A stretch of 34,949 nt of DNA from Halomonas sp. (lineage in GTDB: Bacteria > Pseudomonadota > Gammaproteobacteria > Pseudomonadales > Halomonadaceae), in the NCBI RefSeq assembly GCF_020832045.1, contig NZ_JAFIFK010000035.1, positions 1 to 34,949 on the forward strand, read 5' to 3'. This document shows positions 1 through 8,187 of the stretch, in pieces. The notes beneath the pieces were generated by a model. The model ran no database searches, was not told the origin of the DNA, and was given only the letters and a program-made list of their open reading frames with translations. Position numbers and translations under genes: made by a program. The number at the start of each line of letters is the position of its first letter. The stretch's first letter is position 1.

Positions 1-161
1 AGGTCCTCGACGCGACGCTCGGGATCGGCGGGTCGATCGTTGCCAATGCGCATGATGTCGGGGTTTTCGCTGGTATAGCGCGGCGCAACGGCGTTGGAGC
101 CGCAGCCCACGAGCAAAGTGGCTACCAGCAGCAGGGGCAGAGCAGAAAGTCGCAGTTTCAT
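1..161 (-). CDS. Partial lipoprotein of unknown function (N-terminal part)
   Basis: The first 53 codons of a gene run off the left edge of the window. The start is ATG at 161, preceded by a GAGG-type ribosome binding site. The N-terminus is a typical type II signal peptide: a basic start (MKLRL), a leucine-rich core and a lipobox LLVGC with the lipidated cysteine at residue 20. Gly at the position after the Cys is compatible with export to the outer membrane rather than inner-membrane retention. The visible mature part (GSNAVAPRYTSENP and on) is polar and I do not recognise its family. Confidence is high that it is a lipoprotein gene; its function is unknown. Confidence 0.75.
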   Translation of the reverse strand, partial: MKLRLSALPLLLVATLLVGCGSNAVAPRYTSENPDIMRIGNDRPADPERRVED

Positions 162-310
162 CGTATCATCCTCACGAAAGTACCGGTGATTGGCTCGTTC
201 ATTGGATGATGCGTAACGGGCGATGCGAGATGTCATGGGGCCTATCCGTTTGCCACCACGAGATTATTCTACGTCAGCCAAAGGGCGACGCCAACCTGCC
301 GCTCTCTGGC

Positions 311-850
311 TCAGGGACGGGGCAGACGCGGGCCCGGGGCCTTCACGCCATCCAGACTCGACGCGGCGCCTTGCGTTCGCTGGCCAAGCACACTGAAAGA
401 GCCGTCGGTTTCCAGAACGACGGCTTCAATCTCGCCCATCTCCGTGACACCGGCGGCTCTGGCAGCCGCACGCACTTCATCCCGGGTGACGCGGGCTTTA
501 CGCAATGCATCCGGCAAGTAGTCGCCGCGAAAGAAGAGCAGTGCCGGCTCGCCCGTTACCAGCTCTCTTACCCAGCGCCGGTGCACACTGGCCCAGGTCA
601 CGAGATATTGCATGCCGATCAGCAGGGCGAAAGCCAGCACGCCCTGGGCCAGGGTTACATCCCTGTTGAGCATGACGGTGGCGAGCACCGAGCCCAGTGC
701 CACGGTCACCACCAGATCGAAGGCATTCATTTTCGATAGCGTACGACGCCCCGATATACGCAATAGAAACACCAGGCTGGCATAGCCCAGTACGCCCAGT
801 ATCGCGGTGCGAATCAGAGCGGCAGGAGTGTCGAAGATAATGGGTTCCAA
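311..850 (-). CDS. YetF/DUF421-family membrane protein
   Basis: This 179-aa protein has hydrophobic N-terminal segments (about residues 11-30, 44-62 and 67-88) followed by a soluble domain with the pattern ELVTGEPALLFFRGDYL and KARVTRDEVRAAARAAG. This is the arrangement of the YetF/DUF421 family, whose biochemical role is not settled. The start is TTG at 850: the reverse strand reads GGAGG, six bases, then TTGGAACCC, and no ATG lies in frame nearby. The C-terminal tail is short and rich in Pro and Arg. It stands alone between the lipoprotein gene and the divergent metG. Family assignment comes from recognised sequence patterns, not a search. Confidence 0.8.
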   Translation of the reverse strand: MEPIIFDTPAALIRTAILGVLGYASLVFLLRISGRRTLSKMNAFDLVVTVALGSVLATVMLNRDVTLAQGVLAFALLIGMQYLVTWASVHRRWVRELVTGEPALLFFRGDYLPDALRKARVTRDEVRAAARAAGVTEMGEIEAVVLETDGSFSVLGQRTQGAASSLDGVKAPGPRLPRP

Positions 851-1022
851 TTAGTGCCTCCATGAATCGCAAGGGTACCGCACAGAGCCTAGCCCAGGCT
901 GGCGGTTGGCGTGCTTGCCGACTATTCGATAGAAACCGTCATCGCTGTCCCCGAGCGGGTGCAGTCATGTTCCAACAGGGCTACAATCGGGGCCTGTTTT
1001 TCCTGGAAATATCAGAGCCGAT

Positions 1023-3065
1023 ATGTCGAATAATGCAAGCGCCCCGCGCAAGATCCTGGTCACCAGTGCCCTGCCCTACGCCAACGGCTCGATCCACCTC
1101 GGCCATTTGCTGGAGTACATCCAGACCGATATCTGGGTGCGCTTCCAGAAGAGCCTTGGCAACGAGTGCCATTATGTATGTGCCGACGATGCTCATGGCA
1201 CCGCGATCATGCTGCGCGCCGAGCAGGAGGGCATCAGCTCCGAGGCTTTGATTGAGCGCGTCTCGGCAGAGCACCAGGCGGATTTCGCTACCTTCGGCGT
1301 CGCCTTCGACAACTATCACTCGACCCATTCCGAAGAGAACCGTTATTTCAGCGAACTGATCTATACCCGCCTGCGCGATGCTGGCCATATCGCCACCCGC
1401 GACATCGAGCAGATGTACGATCCGGTCAAGGGGCTGTTCCTTGCCGACCGCTTCATCAAGGGCACCTGCCCCAAGTGCAAGGCCGCCGACCAATATGGTG
1501 ACAACTGTGAAGCCTGCGGCGCCACCTATACCCCGGCGGAGTTGATCGATCCGGTATCGGCGATTTCCGGAGCAACGCCTGAAGTGCGCAGCTCGACACA
1601 CTACTTTTTCAAACTGCCCGACTTTGCCGATTTTCTCCAGCAGTGGACCCGCGGCGGCCACGTGCAGACCCAGATCGGCAACAAGCTGCAGGAGTGGTTC
1701 GAGTCGGGGCTCAACGAGTGGGACATCTCTCGCGACGCACCTTATTTCGGCTTCGAGATTCCCGATGCGCCGGGCAAGTACTTCTACGTCTGGCTCGACG
1801 CCCCCATCGGTTACCTGGCCAGCTTCAAGAACCTCTGTGACCGCACCGGCATCGATTTCGACACCTTCTGGAAGAAGGACTCCGAGGCCGAGGTCTATCA
1901 CTTCATCGGCAAGGATATCGTCTATTTCCATGCCCTGTTCTGGCCGGCCATGCTGCATGGCGCCGACTTCCGCACGCCCACCGCAGTGAACTGCCACGGC
2001 TTCGTCACCGTGAATGGCGCCAAGATGTCGAAGTCACGCGGCACTTTCATCAAGGCGGCCACCTATGCCGAACAATTGAACCCGGAATACCTGCGCTACT
2101 ATTTTGCCGCCAAGCTCACCTCGCGGGTCGATGACCTGGACCTCAATCTGGACGACTTCGCCGCTCGAGTGAATGCCGACCTGGTAGGCAAGGTAGTCAA
2201 TATCGCCAGCCGCTGTGCCGGTTTCGTCAAGAAACTGGGTGACGGCTGGCTCTCGGCCCACTGTGCCGAGCCCGAGCTTGTGGCGCGGTTCATTGCTGCC
2301 GGCGACGGTATCGCCGACGACTTCGAGGCGCGCGAATTCGGCCGTGCCGTGCGCAAGATCATGGAACTGGCCGACGAGGCCAACACCTACATTGCCGAAA
2401 AGGAGCCATGGGTACTGGCCAAGCAGGAGGGTCGCGAGCAGGAGGTGCTGGATATCTGCTCGGTGGGGATCAATCTGTTCCGTCAATTGATGGTCTACCT
2501 CACGCCGGTGGTACCGGCCATGGCCGAGCAGGCCCGTGAGTTCCTCAAGCTGGATTCACTGAACTGGACGAGCCGCCACGAAGTGCTGCTGAGGCACGAA
2601 GTCGCCAAGTTCAAACCGCTGATGACCCGCGTGGAGCGGGAGAAGATAGATGCCATGATCGAGGCGTCTAAGGAGGATCTGGTGGAAGAGCAGAAGCTGA
2701 AGGAAGCGGCAAAGGGCCCTCTGGCCGAGGAACCCATCGGCGATGAGATCGCTTTCGACGATTTCGCCAAGGTCGATCTGCGTATCGCCCGTATCGCCAA
2801 GGCCGAGTATGTGGAAGGGGCCGACAAGTTGTTACAGCTGACGCTGGACCTTGGCGGCGAGACGCGGAACGTATTTGCCGGTATTCGCTCCGCCTACGCT
2901 CCCGAAGCCCTGGAAGGACGATTGACGGTCATGGTTGCCAACCTGGCGCCGCGCAAGATGCGTTTCGGCATGTCCGAGGGTATGGTGCTGGCCGCTGGCG
3001 ACAAGGAGGGAATTTACCTGCTGTCGCCAGACTCAGGCGCTGAGCCTGGCCAGCGCGTTCGATAA
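1023..3065 (+). CDS. metG: Methionyl-tRNA synthetase
   Basis: MetG charges tRNA-Met with methionine in the cytoplasm. The 680-aa protein has the class I signature [12 protein letters not shown] (HLGH at residues 25-28), a zinc-knuckle insert with two CxxC pairs (CPKC and CEAC, about residues 149-165) and the catalytic KMSKS loop at 334-338. After the anticodon-binding helices, a linker rich in Glu and Lys leads to a C-terminal tRNA-binding domain of the Trbp111/EMAP II type (from about residue 580, [14 protein letters not shown]), which normally mediates dimerisation. Length matches the long E. coli type (about 677 aa). The ATG at 1023 has only a weak ribosome binding site. A strong hairpin follows the gene at 3090-3113. 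Confidence 0.98.
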   Translation: MSNNASAPRKILVTSALPYANGSIHLGHLLEYIQTDIWVRFQKSLGNECHYVCADDAHGTAIMLRAEQEGISSEALIERVSAEHQADFATFGVAFDNYHSTHSEENRYFSELIYTRLRDAGHIATRDIEQMYDPVKGLFLADRFIKGTCPKCKAADQYGDNCEACGATYTPAELIDPVSAISGATPEVRSSTHYFFKLPDFADFLQQWTRGGHVQTQIGNKLQEWFESGLNEWDISRDAPYFGFEIPDAPGKYFYVWLDAPIGYLASFKNLCDRTGIDFDTFWKKDSEAEVYHFIGKDIVYFHALFWPAMLHGADFRTPTAVNCHGFVTVNGAKMSKSRGTFIKAATYAEQLNPEYLRYYFAAKLTSRVDDLDLNLDDFAARVNADLVGKVVNIASRCAGFVKKLGDGWLSAHCAEPELVARFIAAGDGIADDFEAREFGRAVRKIMELADEANTYIAEKEPWVLAKQEGREQEVLDICSVGINLFRQLMVYLTPVVPAMAEQAREFLKLDSLNWTSRHEVLLRHEVAKFKPLMTRVEREKIDAMIEASKEDLVEEQKLKEAAKGPLAEEPIGDEIAFDDFAKVDLRIARIAKAEYVEGADKLLQLTLDLGGETRNVFAGIRSAYAPEALEGRLTVMVANLAPRKMRFGMSEGMVLAAGDKEGIYLLSPDSGAEPGQRVR

Positions 3066-3089
3066 CATTCAGCGACTCCGCATAGTACC

Positions 3090-3113
3090 AAAGCACGGCC
3101 TCGGCCGTGCTTT
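3090..3113 (+). terminator. Probable terminator hairpin after metG
   Basis: A perfect 10-bp inverted repeat (AAAGCACGGC ... GCCGTGCTTT) with a CTCG tetraloop begins 24 bases after the metG stop. The A-rich 5' arm and T-ended 3' arm are typical of intrinsic terminators, but the run of T after the stem is short (TTTGCGTT), so efficiency is uncertain. Confidence 0.7.
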
Positions 3114-3141
3114 GCGTTAAAAATGGCGTGCCAAAATCTGC

Positions 3142-3168
3142 TCAAGTTTTGTCATCTATAGCCGATAG
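3142..3168 (+). promoter_or_regulatory. Sigma-28 (FliA) promoter for the first diguanylate cyclase gene
   Basis: The -35 element TCAAGTTT (3142-3149) and -10 element GCCGATAG (3161-3168) are separated by exactly 11 bases. The enteric FliA consensus is TAAAGTTT-N11-GCCGATAA, so 14 of 16 consensus positions match. It lies 72 bases upstream of the start at 3241 and downstream of the metG terminator. FliA itself is encoded at 33 kb. Confidence 0.8.
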
Positions 3169-3240
3169 TTTTTGTAAGACATTAACCACACCGGTACACC
3201 AGGCTCTGATGGCACTGGGTTATTCACACAGGCGCGTTCC

Positions 3241-4827
3241 ATGAAAGCACTGCAGGGCTCATTGCGTAACCGCTTTTTATTATCGCTTTGTGCCGTGCTG
3301 TGTATGGCTCTGCTTGCTCTCGTCGCCATTGCACGCTTTCAGATCATGCCGATCCTGCTGGAGGACGAGGAGCACTTCGCCAATAGCGAGTTGGATCGTA
3401 TCGAGCGGTCTCTGAGCAGCGAGCTCAACCATATTCGCCGCCTGGTGGAAGACTGGGCCTACTGGGACGATACCTACGATTTCGTGCAGGGCCTGCGTCC
3501 AGAGTACGTTGACTCCAATCTCTATGAATCGACATTGGACACGCTGGATCTCGACATGATGCTGTTCCTGACCGAGAGCGGCGATCCCTACTGGGTGGTG
3601 GGGTACGACGAAGAGGGGGAGTTCACTTCCTGCCCAGGCGTCATGGCACCCTGCGACTGGGCCAGGCCGGCTGTCACCTTTATCGCACGCTATATCGAGC
3701 AAGGACTCGAGGACAACACGCACACCTGGCTGCTGGCAGCTCCGGATCTCGCTCTCGGCGGCTTGTCGCCGATCCATCAGAGCCGAGAAGAGTCACCTTC
3801 CGTTGGCTGGCTTGCCGTCGTCAGACCGCAAAGCGAAGCCTGGCTCGAGCAGCTGAGCGACACCACCGGCATCAAGCTGGAGCTGAGCGGTGTATCGGCT
3901 CATGAGGTGGCAGAGGATCAATTGGAGAGGATTTCACCAACGCAAATGGTAGCCAGCCGCTTCGCCCCGGCCCTGCCTACGGATCGTTCCATACGCATCG
4001 ATGCCCAGCTGCCTCGCCAACATTACCAGGCAAGCCTGGAAACGTTTCGCTTCGCCCTCTACTGGACCAGTGGCGTGCTGATCGCCACCCTGCTGATCGT
4101 ACTTTGGTTGCTCGAACGTATGGTCCTTGCACCTCTGCGCGAACTGGCAGGTTTTACCCAGCGTTTGCACCATTCAGACATACCACCGACCATGCCGGAA
4201 AGGCTGGTAGAAAGGGACGATGAGATCGGCACGCTGTCACGCGAGTTTCGTAGCCTGCTAGCGCATCAGAAGCGTCAATCCGAACAGCTGCTCGAGCTGA
4301 CCCTGCACGACCCTCTGACCGGGGTGGCCAACCGCCGTATGTTCGATCAACGTTTTGCCGAGATGCTGAACCGGGCTGACCGCCAGGATCAGCACGCCGC
4401 CATGATGATCGATATCGACCATTTCAAGCTGTACAACGACCATTACGGCCATCAGGCGGGCGATACCTGTCTGATGGCCCTCGCCCAGTGCATGCAAACA
4501 CTGCTATCTCCCCGAGGCTTCCTCGTGGCCCGTACCGGCGGGGAAGAGTTCAGCGTGCTGCTTCCCAATACCTCACTTGAGGATGCAGAAGAGCACGCTC
4601 GCGATCTACTGCAGGCGATTAGACGGCTTGAATTGCCGCATGAATTTTCTTCAACCAGCCCGTACGTCACGGTCAGCGTCGGCATAGCTGCAACGCAAGA
4701 GAAACTGACAACACCGAGCGATATCATGCGCGCCGCCGACCAAGCCATGTACCAGGCCAAGGAAAGTGGACGCAACCGGGTTGTAGCCCATCAGCCCCAG
4801 GATCGAGCAAGCCTGATCGAGCGATGA
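3241..4827 (+). CDS. CHASE4-HAMP-GGDEF diguanylate cyclase (first of a tandem pair)
   Basis: This predicted inner-membrane enzyme makes cyclic di-GMP from two GTP. Its 528 aa comprise a first membrane segment (about 11-32), a periplasmic CHASE4 sensor domain with the typical DWAYWDDTYDFVQG (71-84), a second membrane segment (about 271-291), a HAMP-like linker with RDDEIGTLSREF, and a GGDEF domain. The active-site motif is GGEEF (433-437), a functional variant, and metal/GTP residues appear in [14 protein letters not shown]. The RxxD product-inhibition site expected just before GGEEF is absent. The sensor domain has a Cys pair, CPGVMAPC (131-138), also present in the next gene. A strong sigma-28 promoter match upstream suggests expression with late flagellar genes. 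Confidence 0.93.
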   Translation: MKALQGSLRNRFLLSLCAVLCMALLALVAIARFQIMPILLEDEEHFANSELDRIERSLSSELNHIRRLVEDWAYWDDTYDFVQGLRPEYVDSNLYESTLDTLDLDMMLFLTESGDPYWVVGYDEEGEFTSCPGVMAPCDWARPAVTFIARYIEQGLEDNTHTWLLAAPDLALGGLSPIHQSREESPSVGWLAVVRPQSEAWLEQLSDTTGIKLELSGVSAHEVAEDQLERISPTQMVASRFAPALPTDRSIRIDAQLPRQHYQASLETFRFALYWTSGVLIATLLIVLWLLERMVLAPLRELAGFTQRLHHSDIPPTMPERLVERDDEIGTLSREFRSLLAHQKRQSEQLLELTLHDPLTGVANRRMFDQRFAEMLNRADRQDQHAAMMIDIDHFKLYNDHYGHQAGDTCLMALAQCMQTLLSPRGFLVARTGGEEFSVLLPNTSLEDAEEHARDLLQAIRRLELPHEFSSTSPYVTVSVGIAATQEKLTTPSDIMRAADQAMYQAKESGRNRVVAHQPQDRASLIER

Positions 4828-4927
4828 TCCACCCTACTCTCGTCTTCTCTTAGAGCGACCGGTCGGGTCCGGCCATTGAATGCCGGGCTCGTCAGTCTTG
4901 CCACTCTCGCCATCTGGTTTCTTCCTT

Positions 4928-6535
4928 ATGCTCACCTCACTCAGCCACCGCTTCTTTCTTTTCCTCGGCGCAGTTCTGGCCATTGCTGTGCTCGCTCTGG
5001 TACTGATTGGTCGCTGGGTCGTCATGCCGGCCCTCCTCCAGGAGGAGTATGCGATGGCGAACGGTGAGCTGGACCGTATCGTGCGCAATCTGGCATATGG
5101 TCAGAGCCACCTGCTTGCCCACACCCGCGACTGGGCCCATTGGGACGACACCTTCTGGTTCATTCAAGGCAAGCATGAGACCTACTCGCAAGCTAACTTC
5201 TCTCGGCAAATGTTCGACGAGATGCACTACCAGGCCATGCTGTTCTTTACTAAGGAAGGCGATCTGCACTGGGCAGCCGGTATCGACCCGGACACAGATT
5301 TGTACTCCAGCTGCTCCACGTTCATCAGGGAATGCGCCTGGGTCAGGGGCTTGATCGAAGCCATTCAGCCACAACTTGAAGGCGTATCGAGTGAGGGTGA
5401 GTCGCTGCTGTTGACCTTCCCCTGGCCGGCGCTGGTAGCCGCCAGCTCAATACTGCCAACGAGCCGTGAGGGTACCGCCGGCGGGTGGCTGGTCAAGGTG
5501 CGCCTGCTCGATGGCCGCATGGAAGAATCCCTGAGCGCACAAACCGGGCTGCCCGTTCTGCTCGACAGCCTGAGCATGACAGCCTTGCAGCAGCACACGA
5601 GGGGGCATGAGCCGGGCAGTACCCTGGTGGAACACACCGGCGAAGGCGAGATCGCAGCCAGTCGCTTCCTGGCCAGCCATCAGCCCGACGACATGCTGTG
5701 GCTGAGCACACAATTAACGCGCGACCGCTTTCGCGCCAGCACGAATACCTTTCGCTACGCCCTGTTCTGGACTGCCGGGCTGCTCCTGATCATCATTGCC
5801 ATTGTCCTGATCTTGCTCGAGAGCATGGTACTGGCCCCTCTGCGCCGTTTCTCCCGCTTTACCAAGCAGCTGCATCAAGTCCATGTAACCGAGGATATGC
5901 CGGCTCCCTTGCTGCAGCGGCGCGACGAGATCGGCACCCTGGCCCGCGAGTTCCAGGCTTTGCTGAGCTACCAGCGACAGCAAACCGCACGACTTTTGGA
6001 TCTCTCCCAACACGATCCACTGACGGGAGTCGCCAACCGGCGTCTGTTCGACGACTCCCTCGCCCTGGCTTTGGAGAACCTGCCGACAACGAACGCCTGC
6101 GTGTCTGTGCTCATGCTCGATGTCGACCATTTCAAGCTCTACAACGATCATTACGGTCACCCCATGGGCGATACCTGTCTGGTCGCCATCGCCGCATGTA
6201 TGGAAGGGTGCCTGGGTGGCCAGGGCTTCCTGGTGGCGCGCACCGGTGGTGAGGAGTTCAGCATCTTGCTCGAAGGTGTAACCCTCGAGGAAGCGCATGA
6301 GCATGCCGACGCCTTGCGCCAGACCATCGTCAAGCTGGGGCTACCCCACGCCGCATCGCCTACCGCCGAGGTAGTGACTGCCAGTATTGGCGTGGCCTGC
6401 TGCTCCCATATCCAGTGCTGTGGCGCCCAAGTCCTGATGAAAGCGGCAGACCAGGCGCTGTACTTGGCCAAGGCCGCAGGACGTAATCGGGTGCGAGCGC
6501 TCGGTATCGACAGGGAATCGACCGCACAAGCCTGA
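4928..6535 (+). CDS. CHASE4-HAMP-GGDEF diguanylate cyclase (second of a tandem pair)
   Basis: This is a paralogue of the preceding gene with the same order: membrane segment, CHASE4 domain ([14 protein letters not shown]), second membrane segment, HAMP-like linker ([12 protein letters not shown]) and GGDEF domain with [12 protein letters not shown] (GGEEF at about 440-444). It should make c-di-GMP in response to a periplasmic signal. No RxxD inhibitory site precedes GGEEF. A Cys-x6-Cys pair (CSTFIREC) sits at the same place in the sensor domain as in the upstream paralogue. I chose the ATG at 4928 (535 aa) because it aligns with the paralogue's N-terminus; an in-frame ATG at 4880 would add 16 residues. 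Neither start has a clear ribosome binding site. The 100-base gap from the first gene allows co-transcription. Confidence 0.92.
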   Translation: MLTSLSHRFFLFLGAVLAIAVLALVLIGRWVVMPALLQEEYAMANGELDRIVRNLAYGQSHLLAHTRDWAHWDDTFWFIQGKHETYSQANFSRQMFDEMHYQAMLFFTKEGDLHWAAGIDPDTDLYSSCSTFIRECAWVRGLIEAIQPQLEGVSSEGESLLLTFPWPALVAASSILPTSREGTAGGWLVKVRLLDGRMEESLSAQTGLPVLLDSLSMTALQQHTRGHEPGSTLVEHTGEGEIAASRFLASHQPDDMLWLSTQLTRDRFRASTNTFRYALFWTAGLLLIIIAIVLILLESMVLAPLRRFSRFTKQLHQVHVTEDMPAPLLQRRDEIGTLAREFQALLSYQRQQTARLLDLSQHDPLTGVANRRLFDDSLALALENLPTTNACVSVLMLDVDHFKLYNDHYGHPMGDTCLVAIAACMEGCLGGQGFLVARTGGEEFSILLEGVTLEEAHEHADALRQTIVKLGLPHAASPTAEVVTASIGVACCSHIQCCGAQVLMKAADQALYLAKAAGRNRVRALGIDRESTAQA

Positions 6536-6572
6536 GCGGCATGCACGGTATGTCGGCTCAAGGGTTGGCGCG

Positions 6573-6578
6573 TATAAT
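6573..6578 (+). promoter_or_regulatory. Possible -10 element upstream of the rnfB-like gene
   Basis: A perfect TATAAT hexamer sits 39 bases before the GTG start of the next gene. A matching -35 is not convincing (TGTCGG, 16 bases upstream), so this is a candidate sigma-70 promoter only. Confidence 0.35.
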
Positions 6579-6617
6579 GGCGCCTCATCATTCACCCTAC
6601 CCCCAACAGGAGCGACA

Positions 6618-7397
6618 GTGACCGGCGAGCCAACGCTGATCGACGCCATCGATGCCCTGCTGCCGCAGACTCAGTGCGGCAAGTGCGGCCACCCAGGCTG
6701 CCGTCCCTACGCTGAGGCCATCGCAGAGGGTGAAGCCATCAACCGCTGTCCACCCGGCGGTGAAGAGACTCTTGCGCGGCTGGCTGCATTGACCGACCGC
6801 CCAGCCCTGCCCCTCGAACAGCCGGCTCAGTTCCCTTTGGCCGCCGTAATACGCGAAGGGGAGTGCATCGGTTGCACCAAGTGCATCCAGGCCTGCCCGG
6901 TGGATGCCATTCTCGGCGCCAGCAAGCGAATGCACAGCGTCATCAGCCAGGAGTGCACCGGCTGTGAGCTTTGCGTGGCACCCTGCCCCGTGGACTGCAT
7001 TGACTTGGTACCGCACCCCGAATGGGAGGCCGCCAAGGATGAAAGCGAGCGACAGCACTATCTTGATCGTCGCGCGCGCCTGGGCCGCGAGCGTCACATG
7101 GCGCGCCAGCAGCGCCTGGCGCGCCTGGAACGTGAACGTCGCATGGAGCGACAGCGGCGCATGATTCGGCAAGGCACCCGCAGCTCTCCCTCACGCCTGG
7201 GCTCCTCCCCGCAACATCGTCAGCGCCAAATGGCCGTCAAGGCCGCCGAGCAGGCGGTAAGGCGAGCTCGGATGCAGTGCGAGAGCGCACAGCGAAGGGA
7301 CGATCATGATGCCAGGCGTCTTGCCGAAGCGCAGCTCGAACAGGCCAATACCCTGCTCGAACAAGCGCGAGCCGCCCTGACACCGAACGCGCCGTGA
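6618..7397 (+). CDS. rnfB: RnfB/RsxB-type iron-sulfur protein, lacking the N-terminal membrane helix
   Basis: RnfB is the ferredoxin-like subunit of the Rnf/Rsx electron-transfer complex. The 259-aa product has the N-terminal Fe-S domain (C20, C23, C28, C44 in [10 protein letters not shown]...NRC) and two 4Fe-4S ferredoxin motifs, [11 protein letters not shown] (83-93) and [11 protein letters not shown] (113-123). Canonical RsxB begins with a membrane helix before this domain; here the protein starts directly with [16 protein letters not shown]. The GTG start at 6618 has a good AGGAG five bases upstream. The C-terminal 110 residues are a highly charged, Arg/Gln-rich, probably coiled-coil extension. 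No other rnf genes are in the window. nth follows 34 bases later, a neighbour also seen with rnf/rsx genes in other gammaproteobacteria. Confidence 0.85.
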   Translation: MTGEPTLIDAIDALLPQTQCGKCGHPGCRPYAEAIAEGEAINRCPPGGEETLARLAALTDRPALPLEQPAQFPLAAVIREGECIGCTKCIQACPVDAILGASKRMHSVISQECTGCELCVAPCPVDCIDLVPHPEWEAAKDESERQHYLDRRARLGRERHMARQQRLARLERERRMERQRRMIRQGTRSSPSRLGSSPQHRQRQMAVKAAEQAVRRARMQCESAQRRDDHDARRLAEAQLEQANTLLEQARAALTPNAP

Positions 7398-7431
7398 TGC
7401 CCCTGACCGCCGTGATGAGATAGCAAACGCC

Positions 7432-8067
7432 ATGAACGCCCAAAAACGCTACGACATCTTCTTCCGCCTGCGCGAGCATAATCCGCAACCCACCACGGAA
7501 CTCGACTGGAGCAGCCCTTTCGAGCTGCTGACCGCCGTACTGCTTTCCGCCCAGGCCACCGACGTGGGAGTCAACAAGGCCACCGCGCGGCTTTTCCCGG
7601 TTGCCAACACGCCCCAGGCAATTCTCGATATCGGTCTCGATGCACTGAAGCAGCACATCAAGACCATCGGCCTTTTCAACACCAAGGCCGAGAACCTGAT
7701 GAAAACCTGCCGTATTCTGATCGAACAGCACGGCGGCGAGGTTCCACGCACCCGTGCCGAACTCGAGGCGCTGCCGGGCGTAGGTCGCAAGACCGCCAAC
7801 GTCATACTCAATACAGCCTTCGGCGAGCCTACTATCGCCGTCGATACCCATATTTTTCGCGTTTCCAACCGCACGCGAATTGCCCCGGGGAAGAATGTGG
7901 TGGAAGTCGAGCAAAAGCTGCTGCGCCATGTGCCCAAGGAGTTTCTGCGCGATGCCCACCACTGGCTGATCCTGCACGGGCGCTATACCTGTGTGGCACG
8001 CCGACCCCGCTGCGGCAGTTGCGTGATTGAGGACTTGTGCGAATACAAGGAAAAAGTCGACATCTGA
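7432..8067 (+). CDS. nth: Endonuclease III (DNA glycosylase/AP lyase)
   Basis: Nth removes oxidised pyrimidines from DNA and cleaves the abasic site in base-excision repair. The 211-aa protein has the helix-hairpin-helix LPGVGRKTANV with catalytic Lys120, the catalytic Asp138 in IAVDTHIFRVSNR, and a C-terminal 4Fe-4S cluster loop with cysteines 187, 194, 197 and 203 (C-x6-C-x2-C-x5-C), exactly as in E. coli Nth (211 aa). It follows the rnfB-like gene by 34 bases and is probably co-transcribed with it. Confidence 0.97.
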   Translation: MNAQKRYDIFFRLREHNPQPTTELDWSSPFELLTAVLLSAQATDVGVNKATARLFPVANTPQAILDIGLDALKQHIKTIGLFNTKAENLMKTCRILIEQHGGEVPRTRAELEALPGVGRKTANVILNTAFGEPTIAVDTHIFRVSNRTRIAPGKNVVEVEQKLLRHVPKEFLRDAHHWLILHGRYTCVARRPRCGSCVIEDLCEYKEKVDI

Positions 8068-8091
8068 GCAGCGGGCAGCGCGAGTGGTACC

Positions 8092-8131
8092 CTATGCAAG
8101 ACGCTATTAGACGAATGAGGGTTTTGCATAG
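8092..8131. repeat. Inverted repeat upstream of the carbonic-anhydrase-like gene
   Basis: The arms CTATGCAA (8092-8099) and TTGCATAG (8124-8131) are perfect 8-bp inverted copies. Their centres are 32 bp apart, about three helical turns. The repeat lies between nth and the gene at 8188. It could be an operator for a dimeric regulator or a weak long-loop hairpin; no U-run follows, so a terminator is less likely. Confidence 0.45.
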
Positions 8132-8187
8132 CACGGCACAGTCATGGACGATGAGGCAGAACGAACAACAATAACCCGAGCCGAACC

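Noticed and set aside
1017..1024. GCCGATAT at the metG start as a sigma-28 -10 element
   Set aside because: It overlaps the start codon, and the bases 11 positions upstream (TTTTCCTG) do not resemble TAAAGTTT.
981..1997. Long open frame on the minus strand opposite metG
   Set aside because: It lies wholly over a clear methionyl-tRNA synthetase and shows no recognisable domain; long antisense frames are common in GC-rich genes.
4856..4865. CGACCGGTCG palindrome between the two cyclase genes as a terminator
   Set aside because: A palindrome with no loop cannot form a usable hairpin and no T-run follows.
4880..4927. Earlier start for the second diguanylate cyclase
   Set aside because: The extra 16 residues are absent from the tandem paralogue and there is no ribosome binding site before 4880.
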